From Niastella sp966212235 (GTDB lineage: Bacteria; Bacteroidota; Bacteroidia; Chitinophagales; Chitinophagaceae): DNA of 64,000 nucleotides. A model generated the notes under the pieces. That model did no database searches and had not been told where the DNA came from. It saw only the letters and a list, made by a program, of their open reading frames with translations. Each line of letters begins with the position of its first letter. Position 1 is the first letter of the stretch. The stretch is taken from contig CBIHPP010000002.1 in the NCBI GenBank assembly GCA_966212235.1, forward strand, positions 372,001 to 436,000, written 5' to 3'. This document shows positions 32,287-41,924 of this stretch, piece after piece. A program made the position numbers and the translations under genes.

Positions 32287-32397
32287 AATGAGGTTTATTT
32301 GAAATAGGAAATGGGGCAGCGAGATATTTAGGTGTTGATAATAAGTAAATGGTTCCTTCCAGAGCCTTTTCCTGTGTGCACCTATTTCCCCTACATT

Positions 32398-33213
32398 TCA
32401 ACGGGGTTTCTTATTGATGGCATTCGGCGCATACCCGAAATGCTTTTTAAAGGCATGCGAAAAATGGGATAGGTTTTCAAAGCCTACTTCAAAATATACA
32501 TCAATCGGTTTGCGCTGCTTTTCTTCAATTTGATAATGTGCGAGCTCCAGCCTTCTTTCCGTTAACCATTTTTGGGGTGTCATTTGAAAGGCTTTTATAA
32601 AATCTCTTCTGAAAGTAGCCACACTGCGGCCGGTCAAATAACTGAACTTTGTCAATGGCATGTTGAACATATAATGCCGTTCCATAAAATCAGTGATATC
32701 TATTTTTCCCGGTTCTTCGAAATTAGCCAGTAAACTATCCAGGTCCCGATCAATCGATCGCAGGATACTGATAGCTTCTTCAATTTTAATGGATGCAATA
32801 TTTGCAGGCAGGCCCTCTTCCAGGTCAAAATAGGGAATGAGCGATGCCAGGCAACTTTCCAGTAAGGGATGTTTTCGAAAAACATGTGTTTTATGGATCG
32901 GCTTTGCACTACCGGTAGCTTTGTGCCTGCTGTAAAAATCCTGTAACCGCTCCCTGGTAATATGCATGGCAACGGACTTATGGGGCTTCCCCTCACTGGG
33001 ATAGTTAATGACAGTGACCAGCTGATTGCGTGGAATTAGAAAGATATCTCCTGCTTTAAATAGGTAAGTGGCATCGGACTGAATGATCCTGGTTTCGCCG
33101 GAAATAAACCAAACCAACATATGATGTTCAAAAACCACTTCCGTTTTAAAAAGCTTTCCATTATAAACGGACAGTTTAATATCAGGGGTTATATATTTAG
33201 TTTCGAATTCCAT
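32398..33213 (-). CDS. AraC-family transcriptional regulator
   Basis: DNA-binding regulator of 271 residues. The N-terminal cupin-like effector domain (about 1-110) contains FEHHMLVWFISGETRIIQSDATYLFKAGDIFLIPRNQL. The C-terminal AraC domain (about 170-268) has two helix-turn-helix units: MPLTKFSYLTGRSVATFRRDFIKAFQMTPQKWLTERRLELAHYQI and KPIDVYFEVGFENLSHFSHAFKKHFGYAPN, the latter being the AraC signature. Its gene ends just beyond a 'CGGGG' run and shares the strand with the SDR gene 36 bases upstream. Two 16-bp direct repeats 22 bp apart (34323-34360) in the SDR/GMC promoter region are good candidate binding sites. Confidence 0.92.
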   Translation of the reverse strand: MEFETKYITPDIKLSVYNGKLFKTEVVFEHHMLVWFISGETRIIQSDATYLFKAGDIFLIPRNQLVTVINYPSEGKPHKSVAMHITRERLQDFYSRHKATGSAKPIHKTHVFRKHPLLESCLASLIPYFDLEEGLPANIASIKIEEAISILRSIDRDLDSLLANFEEPGKIDITDFMERHYMFNMPLTKFSYLTGRSVATFRRDFIKAFQMTPQKWLTERRLELAHYQIEEKQRKPIDVYFEVGFENLSHFSHAFKKHFGYAPNAINKKPR

Positions 33214-33249
33214 GCGTTCAGGAATGTAAATTTAAAAATAAAGAAGCAA

Positions 33250-34272
33250 TCAATTGGCATCAAAGGTAATACCCGTCATTTCCTCACTGAGCTTCCATAA
33301 CTTTTTTGCATTTTCAGCCTCGACCGAGTAAGGTTGTACACCTCTCGATGATGAAGGATCGCTGTAGTTGTGCTCTATATTTCCTTCATCCAGTTCGGCT
33401 ATATCCCCATCTTCACAATATACGCCGCCCAAATCGTTTAATAACGCACTGGTTGCGCACCATACTGTAGTAGCAGCTCCCTGTGCTACCGTCTTAAGTT
33501 TGGCGGCCACTTCGGGGTATATATCTCCGTTTTTATCATGGGTGCCCATTTGCTGAAATAATGCCATAGGAGCTACACGTCCAAGATCGGTACCATTTAC
33601 CGAGCCGGGGTGTAATGAAAATGCCCGAACACCAAACGCCTTACCACGATGGTCCATTTCAACAGCAAAAAGATTATTGGCTGTTTTGGACTGTCCATAA
33701 CCTTGTAACGTTTCGTATGCGCGTTTTGTAAAATGGGGATCATCAAAATTGAAGGGCGCCATCTGGTGGCCAAATGATGAAACGGTTACTACCCTGGCGC
33801 CGTTGGCATTCTTTAATGCAGACCAAAGCCTTGCCGTTAGTTGAAAATGCCCTAAATGGTTCGTGGCGAACTGCGATTCATATCCGCGTTTATCCCGCTG
33901 CAAAGGAACCCACATAATACCTGCATTATTAACCAGCATATGCAGCTTGTCATTTGAAGTAAGAAACTTTTTCGCAAAAGCATTTATTGATTCCGGATCC
34001 ATCAGGTCCATTGTTTCAATAACAACATTTTGTATCCCTTGCAAGTTCTTTGCAGCCTTGTTGATGTCACGAGCCGGTACAATTACCCGTGCTCCGGCCG
34101 AAACAAAGGCTTTTACTGTTTCCAGTCCTATACCTGCATAACCACCCGTAACAATAGTTGTTTTACCGGTGAGGTCAATACCTTTTATTACATCTGCAGC
34201 GGTTGATGTTGCATTGAACCCGCTACCAATTGGCTTTTGTAAAGCGCCGTTATAATTGTCTTTTGTATTCAT
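33250..34272 (-). CDS. SDR-family oxidoreductase (retinol dehydrogenase/WWOX-like)
   Basis: NAD(P)-dependent short-chain dehydrogenase, about 340 residues. The start at MNTKDN is preferred over an ATG 13 codons upstream. The glycine-rich motif is VTGGYAGIGLETVKAFVSAG, followed by MLVNNAGIMW (NNAG), VVTVSSFGHQM with the catalytic Ser, and the YxxxK-type motif YGQSKTANNLFAVEMDHRG. This subgroup reduces or oxidises alcohols such as retinoids and related lipids. It is transcribed away from the GMC oxidoreductase gene and towards the AraC regulator, and the spacer carries operator-like repeats, suggesting joint control of the redox genes by that regulator. Confidence 0.92.
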   Translation of the reverse strand: MNTKDNYNGALQKPIGSGFNATSTAADVIKGIDLTGKTTIVTGGYAGIGLETVKAFVSAGARVIVPARDINKAAKNLQGIQNVVIETMDLMDPESINAFAKKFLTSNDKLHMLVNNAGIMWVPLQRDKRGYESQFATNHLGHFQLTARLWSALKNANGARVVTVSSFGHQMAPFNFDDPHFTKRAYETLQGYGQSKTANNLFAVEMDHRGKAFGVRAFSLHPGSVNGTDLGRVAPMALFQQMGTHDKNGDIYPEVAAKLKTVAQGAATTVWCATSALLNDLGGVYCEDGDIAELDEGNIEHNYSDPSSSRGVQPYSVEAENAKKLWKLSEEMTGITFDAN

Positions 34273-34322
34273 TGTTTTAAATATTTTATACCACAAAGCT
34301 AAAGACGGCAAGAAGAAGCCAT

Positions 34323-34360
34323 TTTGTTTAAAACGTCAGATTACTTTGTTTAAAACGTCA
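34323..34360. promoter_or_regulatory. Direct repeat, candidate AraC-type operator
   Basis: Two exact copies of TTTGTTTAAAACGTCA at 34323-34338 and 34345-34360, start to start 22 bp (about two helical turns). This is the arrangement typically bound by AraC-family dimers. It lies 50 bases upstream of the SDR start and about 110 bases upstream of the GMC start, beside an AraC-family gene. The assignment is inferred from arrangement. Confidence 0.65.
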
Positions 34361-34409
34361 ATTTTTTATTGGGATTCCCACATTACTTTTTCGTGAACAC
34401 CGGGGGCTT

Positions 34410-34436
34410 TATAGAAATATTTCGTATATTTCTATA
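34410..34436. promoter_or_regulatory. 11-bp inverted repeat upstream of the GMC oxidoreductase
   Basis: TATAGAAATAT and ATATTTCTATA, perfect arms with a five-base spacer, ending 32 bases before the start codon. The right arm contains TATATTTC, close to the Bacteroidetes -7 element, so the palindrome probably overlaps the promoter and serves as an operator. Confidence 0.6.
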
Positions 34437-34468
34437 AGTCACCTTTTAACCAATTAAACCCTGCGCTT

Positions 34469-36166
34469 ATGAGTTTTCGCTCGTCGACCTATACTAATTT
34501 TATTGCTGCATCGGGCCCTTCGCAAACCCGCTTCTTTCCACAGTATACAGATCAAAGCACGCAGTTCGATATCATCATCGTAGGTTCAGGGATTGGTGGG
34601 GGTGTGCTGGCAGATGATCTGGCTGACCGGCTTGGCACTAACAAACGGATACTGGTACTTGAAGCAGGGTCTTATATTTATCCAACGCATGTATATAATA
34701 TCTGCCGTTTTCCGAATTCGCAATTGGCCAAACATTTTGCCTGTGATACCTTCTGGCAGTCAGGCAACGATAATAGCGCTGAATATATCCATGAAAAACC
34801 ACAGTTGAATTTAGGAGGACGGTCCATTTTTTGGTCTGGCCTCATCCCAACGGTTCAACCCTGGGAACTGGAGTTTTTTCCTACGGGGGTGCGACAGGAT
34901 CTGGCAAGCGGGCTCCTGGCTAAAGCTGGTGAAAAGATGAATGAATCAGCAACTATGGGAACGGTGGCACAGGCTATTGTAAACAAGCTTAAACAGAGTT
35001 CATTGGTTCAGGACTTTTCCATTCAGGAAACACCGCGGGCATTGCATCAGCCGTATCTTTCACCTGATGGTACACCAAAGGACAGGTTCTTTACAGAGCC
35101 CACCGGTGTGTTCAATACAGCTGAACTGCTTATCAACCAGGCTGGGTTGATCTCTGATCAGAACCAGGGAAAAGGAGGCGGGCTACATTTATTGTTGAAC
35201 CATTTCGTTGAAGATGTGCAGATCGGTGCGGGTGGAAGGTATGCGCTTATTACCAGCAACACGCTCAATAATCAAATCAGTACCTACCACGCAGATGTCG
35301 TTGTGTTGGCTGGTGGGTCAATAGAAAGTCCCAAGCTGCTGCGTCGTTCATCAGGTCTTTTTAATTCATTGCCCAATACAACACGCGACCTGGCAGGAGT
35401 GGGTTTAACAGATCATCCTACCACGAATGAGCTTACTACCATTGTTACAAATATTGGCAATGTAGATATACCCAAAGATTCGCATGCGAAAATTGTGTTT
35501 TACTCACGGGGGCTGCGCGATCAGCAAAACCAGATCCGTTTTCCTTTTAATGTAGAGATGAATATCAATCATGAATACTGGCATTTACGTGAGAATGATC
35601 CGAGCGCCCCTGGAACGCCTATCGTCACAGATGGTGCATCCCGGCTAGACATCAAATTTAGTTTTGGGAATTGCCTGGATGATAATAACCGGATCATGCC
35701 CCCGCCGGCTTTCGGCTATGTACCGGAAATTAAATTCAGGAACCAGAAGTGGTTGAGTTATTTACGGGACGTTCGCTTTCCTGCATTGGCAGGATGGAAC
35801 AAAAGCTTTGAACAGATATTTGAAGTATTGAACTCGGTTACCTACCAGATATTTTCTCAATTTCAAAATAATGGACAGGAGGCGCGGCCCATCGTAGAGA
35901 ATGGCCGGGAAAGCTGGTTTGGCGTAAATGGAAAAGGTTTTGGTTCTGGTACGGTACATCACGCTGTGGGCACGCTGAGAATGCCTTACCGTACGAATTA
36001 CAATGGAAACTTTGGTGCACATGCTGTAGTAGATGAAGACCTGAAAGTAATAGGTACACAAAACCTGTATGTTTGCGACATGTCGGTAATGCCATTCAGC
36101 TCAGCCGCCAATCCTGTAAGAACACTGGTAGCACTGGCGCTTAGGTTGTCGGGAAAAATTGGGTAG
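34469..36166 (+). CDS. GMC-family FAD-dependent oxidoreductase
   Basis: Flavoprotein of 565 residues related to glucose/choline/alcohol oxidoreductases. The ADP-binding fold is FDIIIVGSGIGGGVLADDLADRL followed by ILVLEAGS (about residues 31-68). GMC signature-like stretches are LNLGGRSIFWSGL and VVLAGGSIESPKLLRRSS. The C-terminal GMC domain has GFGSGTVHHAVGTLRMP with the catalytic His and VDEDLKVIGTQNLYVCDMSVMPFSSAANPVRTLVALALRLS, the standard ending. No signal peptide is visible. The substrate is unknown. Divergent from the SDR gene with operator-like repeats between them. A terminator hairpin at 36193-36222 follows. Confidence 0.93.
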   Translation: MSFRSSTYTNFIAASGPSQTRFFPQYTDQSTQFDIIIVGSGIGGGVLADDLADRLGTNKRILVLEAGSYIYPTHVYNICRFPNSQLAKHFACDTFWQSGNDNSAEYIHEKPQLNLGGRSIFWSGLIPTVQPWELEFFPTGVRQDLASGLLAKAGEKMNESATMGTVAQAIVNKLKQSSLVQDFSIQETPRALHQPYLSPDGTPKDRFFTEPTGVFNTAELLINQAGLISDQNQGKGGGLHLLLNHFVEDVQIGAGGRYALITSNTLNNQISTYHADVVVLAGGSIESPKLLRRSSGLFNSLPNTTRDLAGVGLTDHPTTNELTTIVTNIGNVDIPKDSHAKIVFYSRGLRDQQNQIRFPFNVEMNINHEYWHLRENDPSAPGTPIVTDGASRLDIKFSFGNCLDDNNRIMPPPAFGYVPEIKFRNQKWLSYLRDVRFPALAGWNKSFEQIFEVLNSVTYQIFSQFQNNGQEARPIVENGRESWFGVNGKGFGSGTVHHAVGTLRMPYRTNYNGNFGAHAVVDEDLKVIGTQNLYVCDMSVMPFSSAANPVRTLVALALRLSGKIG

Positions 36167-36192
36167 GGACGTTGTAGACGTTAACCTAAACC

Positions 36193-36222
36193 AAAAAGCT
36201 GCCAAAATATTGACAGCTTTTT
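36193..36222. terminator. Bidirectional terminator
   Basis: AAAAAGCTG (36193-36201) pairs perfectly with CAGCTTTTT (36214-36222), an A run on one side and a T run on the other, between the convergent GMC and hydrolase genes. Confidence 0.88.
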
Positions 36223-36248
36223 AATTAGATAATAGTATAAAAGACTTA

Positions 36249-37070
36249 TTACGATTTAATAAAAGCTAAAAGGTCCGCATTTATTGTGGCGGCTTCTGTG
36301 GTTGGCATTCCATGTGGAAAGCCCGGATAAGAAATCAATTTTCCATTTTTTAAAAGCTTTACTGCCTTTGCGCCGGTAAGAGCGATAGGAACTATCTGGT
36401 CATCATCGCCATGCATGACCAGTACTGGTATGTCCACAGCTTTAAGATCTTCTGTAAAATCTGTTTCTGAAAAAGCCTTGATACAATCGTAATGCGCTTT
36501 TATTCCACCCATCATGCCCTGGCGCCACCAATTATCTCTGATGCCTTGCGACACTTTTGCGCCTTCCCGATTGTATCCATAAAATGGAATTGTAAAATCC
36601 TGAAAGAATTGAGGACGTTGTGTGGCGGTACCTATGCGTATGTCATTGAATACAGACATAGGAATGCCTTCGGGATTATTCTCGGTCTGTACCATGATCG
36701 GCGTAACCGCACTTATAAGCACAGCCTTAGCTACCCGGCCTTTTCCATGTTTTGCAACATATCGGATCACTTCGCCGCCTCCGGTTGAGTGCCCGACATG
36801 AACCGCATTTTTTAAATCAAGCGCTTGTGTTAATTCTGCAACATCAGACGCATACGTATCCATGTCATTTCCATTGGCAGTTTGTGATGATCTTCCATGC
36901 CCTCTTCGGTCATGAGCAATGACTCTAAAGCCGAGATTAAGGAAAAACATCATCTGGGCATCCCAGTCATCACTTGATAAAGGCCAACCATGATGAAAAA
37001 CGATCGGTTGTCCTGTTCCCCAATCTTTGTAATAAATTTCGGTACCGTCTTTTACTGTAATTTGAGCCAT
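36249..37070 (-). CDS. Alpha/beta hydrolase, non-heme chloroperoxidase type
   Basis: Alpha/beta-hydrolase of 273 residues closely fitting the cofactor-free haloperoxidase/esterase group. The oxyanion region is VFHHGWPLSSDDWDAQ, then RVIAHDRRGHGRSSQ, the nucleophile elbow GHSTGGGE (Ser at about 97), the acid in VLVMHGDDDQIVP (about 226-228) and the catalytic His in YPGFPHGMP (about 253). The triad is complete. Such enzymes act as esterases or perhydrolases; in vivo roles are often unclear. Single gene with the GMC oxidoreductase convergent. Confidence 0.93.
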   Translation of the reverse strand: MAQITVKDGTEIYYKDWGTGQPIVFHHGWPLSSDDWDAQMMFFLNLGFRVIAHDRRGHGRSSQTANGNDMDTYASDVAELTQALDLKNAVHVGHSTGGGEVIRYVAKHGKGRVAKAVLISAVTPIMVQTENNPEGIPMSVFNDIRIGTATQRPQFFQDFTIPFYGYNREGAKVSQGIRDNWWRQGMMGGIKAHYDCIKAFSETDFTEDLKAVDIPVLVMHGDDDQIVPIALTGAKAVKLLKNGKLISYPGFPHGMPTTEAATINADLLAFIKS

Positions 37071-37111
37071 GTGTTTTTGTTTTAATTTATTATTAATAAA
37101 GTTTGGCCAGA

Positions 37112-39226
37112 TTATTCCATTTCAATCGTCAATACCTGAGCGGTGTATGTTGAAGGGATGGTAACTGTAATTCCTGTTTCCATTAATGTTTTTCCGCTGT
37201 ATATACCAAGCGTTTTACCAGTTTCAAAAGAATATATTTTATACCGGTTCTGTGGCTGAAGGCATGGAATTTTAAAAGTGCGTTGCCTGTCAGAAGAATT
37301 ATTGCGATAAAAGAACATAAGCCCGCCTTGCTTTTCGGTATTGATCCGGTAGCATCCATCCCAATTATTAATTGTTGGCCGATCGAAAATATCATATAGC
37401 TCATAATAACGTGAATATTGATATTTTGCTTCGATTTGTTTCAGGTAATTATTCCATTTGTTAAGAAAGTTTTGTTGTTCTGAAGTTAATTTTCTTGGGT
37501 CACCAACCATCACCAGGGCACCCGATGCCAGTGAAAAATAAACGTATTTATAATTGGGAAAATCAATATACTGATTTCCTATTAACAATGTACTGTTTGG
37601 AATAACGCGTGCACGATCATAATTCATTTGGCGAATAGAGATGGGACCAACAGGTGGTTCAAATTCAAAGTTTGTGAGCCAATCGTAATCGGCATGCTCG
37701 AGCAACGCATAATCTGCAATATTGTATCGTCCCCATGTTTCAAAAGTGCAATCGATTAGTATTTCCGGAAATGACTCATGCAAATCATCCATCAATTGCA
37801 TGCATCTTTCATAAATTGTCCAATAAGATGATGCCCGGTCCTTATACAATTTGGAATCGTTGGTTTCATAGTCGCCGGAATGATCGGGCTGATGCACATA
37901 AGCCGAAGCAGCAACAGACAAATCGAGTTTCACATAAGTAACACCCAGCTGTTTTATATAGGTGCTTATACAATTTTTTATGTGATCATAATAAGGTGAA
38001 CCAAGTGACATTGTACTCAACGCGGCTCCCCATCCGGTACCGTCTTTATTTATTCCCAGGCCGTGCAGGTTGGCGGTATTACCCTTATTGTCTTTGATAA
38101 GCCACTCCGGGTGCTGTAGGGCAATCTTGCTTTTTGCATTTACACCTGCAACTGTAAACCATATTCCAACCTGCATGCCTTTGCTTCGGATATAATCACA
38201 TACTGTTTTTAGTCCGTTTGGAAATTTGGAGCTGTCAGGAATAAAATCACCGGAATATTTATACCAGCCCGCATCTAAAATAAACAGGTCGCAACCTGTT
38301 GTCGACAATTTATCTGCACAATCTATGATGAGCTTTTCATCGAGGGTATCTTCAAAGGGCCTCCAGGTGTCGTATAAAAATAAAGGCCTGTTGTTTTTAG
38401 TGTATAAGCTCACGCCAAGATATTTCCTCACAAAATCTTTATACGAACCCTCAAAGCCATCCTGCCATTTAAATGAATTAAAAACGTAGATAAATGTTTT
38501 GGGACTACTGAATATTTTTCCGGGCTGCACCCATGTTTTGAAAGGAAATGTTTCATTGATGTGCCGCATGCCAACCTGTATGCATCCGTGAATGTTCGTG
38601 TAAATTTCAGTGTTCTTCAAAACGCTTGGCGCTTCGTTACCAAAAATGGCGCCTTGCCCCGCAGTAAGGTTAAACAACATGATGGCAGCATCGTTATAAT
38701 CGCCTTTGTAAGGTATACGGGTTATGTTGTTTCCATAATTGAAATACACTTCGTTCATATATTTATCTACAACCTGGAAGCGCAGTTTTTCAACATCAAG
38801 ATTGGTAAGTGCAATATCGGCAGTGCTTTTATTAATGACCTTTAATTGTTTGCGTACAAGCGGAATGGTTGCATAAATTTCATATAACAGTTGAATATAA
38901 ACATTTGCAAAAGGTGTTTGAAGTGTTACTGTGAGCGTTTTTGTATCGTTGCTGTCTTTTATTGAATGATTGAGATACCTGCAATTGAGCCCGTTCACTA
39001 AACTGTCGTTGACGCAAATGTTAAATTCTTCTGTTGCCGGATTTACATAATTCTGTTTCGAAGCTTTATTTATAAATGTTTTTGTATAGAAACCATTGTT
39101 ATTTTTCGAAAAATAAAACATTCGTGCTACTGCCTTGTTTTCAATGGTAATTGAATCGGTTTGCGAATAGGTAACCAGTGAAAGCAGTGGAAGAAGAAAA
39201 AGCAGTAGTTGTTTCTTCACGGTCAA
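37112..39226 (-). CDS. GH36-like alpha-galactosidase (melibiase), exported
   Basis: Exported glycoside hydrolase of 704 residues with signal peptide ending near residue 21 (VTYSQ). An N-terminal beta-supersandwich (about 25-270) precedes the TIM barrel with FLYDTWRPFEDTLDEKLIIDCADKLSTTGCDLFILDAGWY, GMQVGIWFTVAGVN and TYVKLDLSVAA. Asp435 in YVKLD is the likely nucleophile. The acid/base is probably an Asp in the HADYDWLTNFEFEP segment near 512-516, an inference. The C-terminal beta-domain ends at about 704. It presumably releases alpha-galactose from oligosaccharides in the periplasm. The upstream hydrolase gene is on the same strand 41 bases downstream of it. Confidence 0.87.
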   Translation of the reverse strand: MTVKKQLLLFLLPLLSLVTYSQTDSITIENKAVARMFYFSKNNNGFYTKTFINKASKQNYVNPATEEFNICVNDSLVNGLNCRYLNHSIKDSNDTKTLTVTLQTPFANVYIQLLYEIYATIPLVRKQLKVINKSTADIALTNLDVEKLRFQVVDKYMNEVYFNYGNNITRIPYKGDYNDAAIMLFNLTAGQGAIFGNEAPSVLKNTEIYTNIHGCIQVGMRHINETFPFKTWVQPGKIFSSPKTFIYVFNSFKWQDGFEGSYKDFVRKYLGVSLYTKNNRPLFLYDTWRPFEDTLDEKLIIDCADKLSTTGCDLFILDAGWYKYSGDFIPDSSKFPNGLKTVCDYIRSKGMQVGIWFTVAGVNAKSKIALQHPEWLIKDNKGNTANLHGLGINKDGTGWGAALSTMSLGSPYYDHIKNCISTYIKQLGVTYVKLDLSVAASAYVHQPDHSGDYETNDSKLYKDRASSYWTIYERCMQLMDDLHESFPEILIDCTFETWGRYNIADYALLEHADYDWLTNFEFEPPVGPISIRQMNYDRARVIPNSTLLIGNQYIDFPNYKYVYFSLASGALVMVGDPRKLTSEQQNFLNKWNNYLKQIEAKYQYSRYYELYDIFDRPTINNWDGCYRINTEKQGGLMFFYRNNSSDRQRTFKIPCLQPQNRYKIYSFETGKTLGIYSGKTLMETGITVTIPSTYTAQVLTIEME

Positions 39227-39304
39227 TGTTTTTATAAAAATAAAGAAAAATAATAGTGAAAACGGATAATACTATCGCAAACAACCGGGCGGGATGCCCG
39301 TAAC

Positions 39305-39337
39305 AAAAAAAAGGCATCACTTTCGTGAAGCCTTTTT
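39305..39337 (-). terminator. Intrinsic terminator of the haloperoxidase-like gene
   Basis: Hairpin AAAGGC-a-TCAC / GTGA-a-GCCTTT with TTTC loop; on the minus strand it is followed by an eight-T run, 35 bases after the stop codon. The TCACTTTCGTGA core recurs in the hairpin near 55595. Confidence 0.85.
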
Positions 39338-39371
39338 ACAGTGCAGCGGGAGCGATAAAATATATAAATAA

Positions 39372-40715
39372 TTATTGCTGGATTGCCTTTTTTTGATTTG
39401 CTAACATGAACGCATCATCGGCACCATCGGTCTTTGCTTTCTTAATAATGGCTGCCGCTACTTTTCTGCCCATCTCAAGACCTACCTCATTGTCTGATCT
39501 AAAATGTATGCCTCCCTGGAAGCGGGATTCTGCCCCTTCTTTTGCTCTTTGTCGGAAATAAGCGCTGTCTGCCGGAAAGAAATACGAATACAGCTCGCCC
39601 ATGACGCCGCCAAGCATGGCATGACCTGATGGATAGCCGGGGAATGGCGGGGTATGAAACAGGACGGGACGGAAGGTGGTATCGTATTGATTCGGCCGAA
39701 TGCCCCAGTAAGTGTATTTGGCGTCCCAGCAGGCTGTAAAGCCATCATAATATCCTATGGACACGATCGCATACAACCTGGCTGCCCGCGGCGGGTTCAG
39801 GTGAAGGTTATATTCGAATATTTTTTTTGACAGCACATCATCCTGCTGGCTGGCAAAATGAAAAGCGTTGGCTGTGGAACGGAACGAAGGTTTAAAATTT
39901 TTAAGTTCTTCCATTTCTTTTGCAAAATCTGGAGGTGGGCCGGGACGAAACTGGCTGCTGTTATCCAGTACCACGGTTTTATTATGACCTGCAAGCGGCC
40001 ATGTCGGTTTCCCTTTCCAAAGACCTGGTTGCTGTGGCATTTTTCCATCCCAGGCAGTTTTAGGTATAAAATCTTTCGTGTGACCGATCTCTTTTTCGGC
40101 TATTCGTTTGCCCAGTTCAAAACCAGCACGCGTGTCGCTGGGAAAAGCCGTGCCGGCTGCAATACGTGAGGCCATGAGTTGCTGCGCCAGGCGGTTGACA
40201 GAATCGGCCAGGGAAGGGTAGAAATGCGAAATGAGCGTAACTGCCACGCCGGCTGCTACAGAGTGTTCACAGGGATAAGAAGGACTTTCAGGTTTTGGTA
40301 CATAGGCCTTTATCCGGCTATCCGCAGCAAAGGGGCGAGGTCGTTTATAAGCATACTTGGTATCCCATGCAGCGATGGTTGCATCGTAGATGGCTACGCC
40401 AAGCAGCATGTTCGCCAGGGCCCCGTTATAGGTGGTGTCCTTCATCCATAAATTAAACATCATATCCTGCCACCGGTAACCGGGGGCGCCCGCATTCCAG
40501 TAATTGATCTGTTGCCAACCCGCTGCATCCAGGTTTTGTTGCAGGGAAAGTACCTGCGCAACTTCTTCCTTATAAGAGGATGGTGATGGTAAGCGATAAT
40601 CCCTGCCCGATGTGATGAACCAGGTTTTCCAATTACCGGCAGTGGGTTCCAATTGTGCCTGCAGTTGAGCAGCCATTAATAGTATGGCCATCAATATGGG
40701 GAAATATTTTTTCAT
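39372..40715 (-). CDS. Vanadium-dependent haloperoxidase/PAP2-type protein, exported
   Basis: Exported protein of 447 residues with signal peptide ending at LQAQ (21). It has the vanadium haloperoxidase/acid phosphatase signature: YKRPRPF near 120 and, in the C-terminal half, WGIRPNQYD, the PFPGYPSGHAMLGGVMGELYSYFFP segment (PSGH motif with catalytic His), and SRFQGGIHFRSDNEVGLEMGRKVA (SR-x5-H motif with the vanadate/phosphate-binding Arg and His). The first half has a similar SYPCEHSVAAGVA segment with Cys-Glu in place of Ser-Gly. Activity could be halide peroxidation or phosphatase; sequence alone does not decide. Confidence 0.9.
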   Translation of the reverse strand: MKKYFPILMAILLMAAQLQAQLEPTAGNWKTWFITSGRDYRLPSPSSYKEEVAQVLSLQQNLDAAGWQQINYWNAGAPGYRWQDMMFNLWMKDTTYNGALANMLLGVAIYDATIAAWDTKYAYKRPRPFAADSRIKAYVPKPESPSYPCEHSVAAGVAVTLISHFYPSLADSVNRLAQQLMASRIAAGTAFPSDTRAGFELGKRIAEKEIGHTKDFIPKTAWDGKMPQQPGLWKGKPTWPLAGHNKTVVLDNSSQFRPGPPPDFAKEMEELKNFKPSFRSTANAFHFASQQDDVLSKKIFEYNLHLNPPRAARLYAIVSIGYYDGFTACWDAKYTYWGIRPNQYDTTFRPVLFHTPPFPGYPSGHAMLGGVMGELYSYFFPADSAYFRQRAKEGAESRFQGGIHFRSDNEVGLEMGRKVAAAIIKKAKTDGADDAFMLANQKKAIQQ

Positions 40716-40868
40716 ATACTATGTATTTTTAACAAGGATATCTAATTAAAGAAAGCAAGTAACGCCGATGTCAATAAACAGCGGTTTATAGTAAACAAAC
40801 AGTACAATAGCGTCAACCAATAAAATGATTCAGGCAATAAAAAGGAAATGATTAAATTGATGCAATAG

Positions 40869-41924
40869 ATGAAGCCATTACATGTTATAAAGAAGCATAA
40901 ATTTTATATTCAGCTTGGGTTGGCCTGGCTATGCTTACAGCTGTTTATCGGTTTAATAAGACATCCCGGGGAGTTCCTGCTATGGTCGATCAATGAAATT
41001 TGGTGGACTGCTTATATTGTTATCCTCAATTTTATATTGTTCGAACACACTTTGCCTTTTATAATACGGAAAAGGAAAAGCATCTTTTACAATATTCTTC
41101 TTGGGCTTGTGACTATATGGGCCCATCTGATGTTGTATTCATTTGGTTTGTATGGCTGGAGATTGATTGGGATCCAATTACGTATTTACACTGCACTGGG
41201 AACCTTTTCTTCAACCGATGAAGGTTTATCTTATAGCATGGCATACAGCGTAGGTTCCATTTTCTTTTTTGGAATTATAAGGCATATTTACAGATATATA
41301 AAATTAAAACAATCAGCCCAGCAGTTGCGTATTGAAAAGCAGCAGGCGGAACTGAATTATCTCAAGTCGCAAACCAATCCGCATTTTTTATTCAACACGT
41401 TAAATAATATATATTCCCTGGCAAGGGATAAATCTGACCTGGCGCCTGAATCCATTTTACGGTTATCGAAGATATTGCGTTTTATGCTTTACGAAGCAGG
41501 TGGTGAGTATATTGCCATAGAACAGGAGCTAAAGATCCTCAGTGACTACATAGCCCTTGAAAAATTACGTTACGATGATTCTTTACGTATCAATTTTAAC
41601 CATAACATTGAAGATATGAAGCAGGCATTACCGCCATTGTTGCTAATGCCATTAGTGGAAAATGCGTTCAAGCATGGTGTTTCGGAAACAAGAAACCAGC
41701 CGTATGTGGATATTCATCTTTCCGTTAATAAGCGACTGTTATCATTTGTTGTGAAAAATTCTACCGGGGAATTGGCTGCGGAAGAAAAGGGAAAAGAAAA
41801 TATCGGTCTTTCTAACCTGAGACGTCAGCTGGAATTGCTCTATACAGATTATAATCTATCTCTTGAACAGGGCAATTTTGAGTTTACCGCTGTTTTGAAA
41901 ATTAATTTGGCAAGCCATGTCTAG
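40869..41924 (+). CDS. LytS/YehU-type sensor histidine kinase
   Basis: Membrane histidine kinase of 351 residues. Four membrane helices lie in the first 150 residues, with no large extracellular sensor. The His_kinase domain (PF06580 type) begins at about 165 with LNYLKSQTNPHFLFNTLNNIYSLAR, the phospho-acceptor His being in NPHFLFN. The ATPase part has PPLLLMPLVENAFKHGV (N box) and the short glycine-rich GLSNLRRQLELLY. It overlaps the response regulator gene by eight bases, so translation is coupled. The signal is unknown. Confidence 0.93.
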   Translation: MKPLHVIKKHKFYIQLGLAWLCLQLFIGLIRHPGEFLLWSINEIWWTAYIVILNFILFEHTLPFIIRKRKSIFYNILLGLVTIWAHLMLYSFGLYGWRLIGIQLRIYTALGTFSSTDEGLSYSMAYSVGSIFFFGIIRHIYRYIKLKQSAQQLRIEKQQAELNYLKSQTNPHFLFNTLNNIYSLARDKSDLAPESILRLSKILRFMLYEAGGEYIAIEQELKILSDYIALEKLRYDDSLRINFNHNIEDMKQALPPLLLMPLVENAFKHGVSETRNQPYVDIHLSVNKRLLSFVVKNSTGELAAEEKGKENIGLSNLRRQLELLYTDYNLSLEQGNFEFTAVLKINLASHV

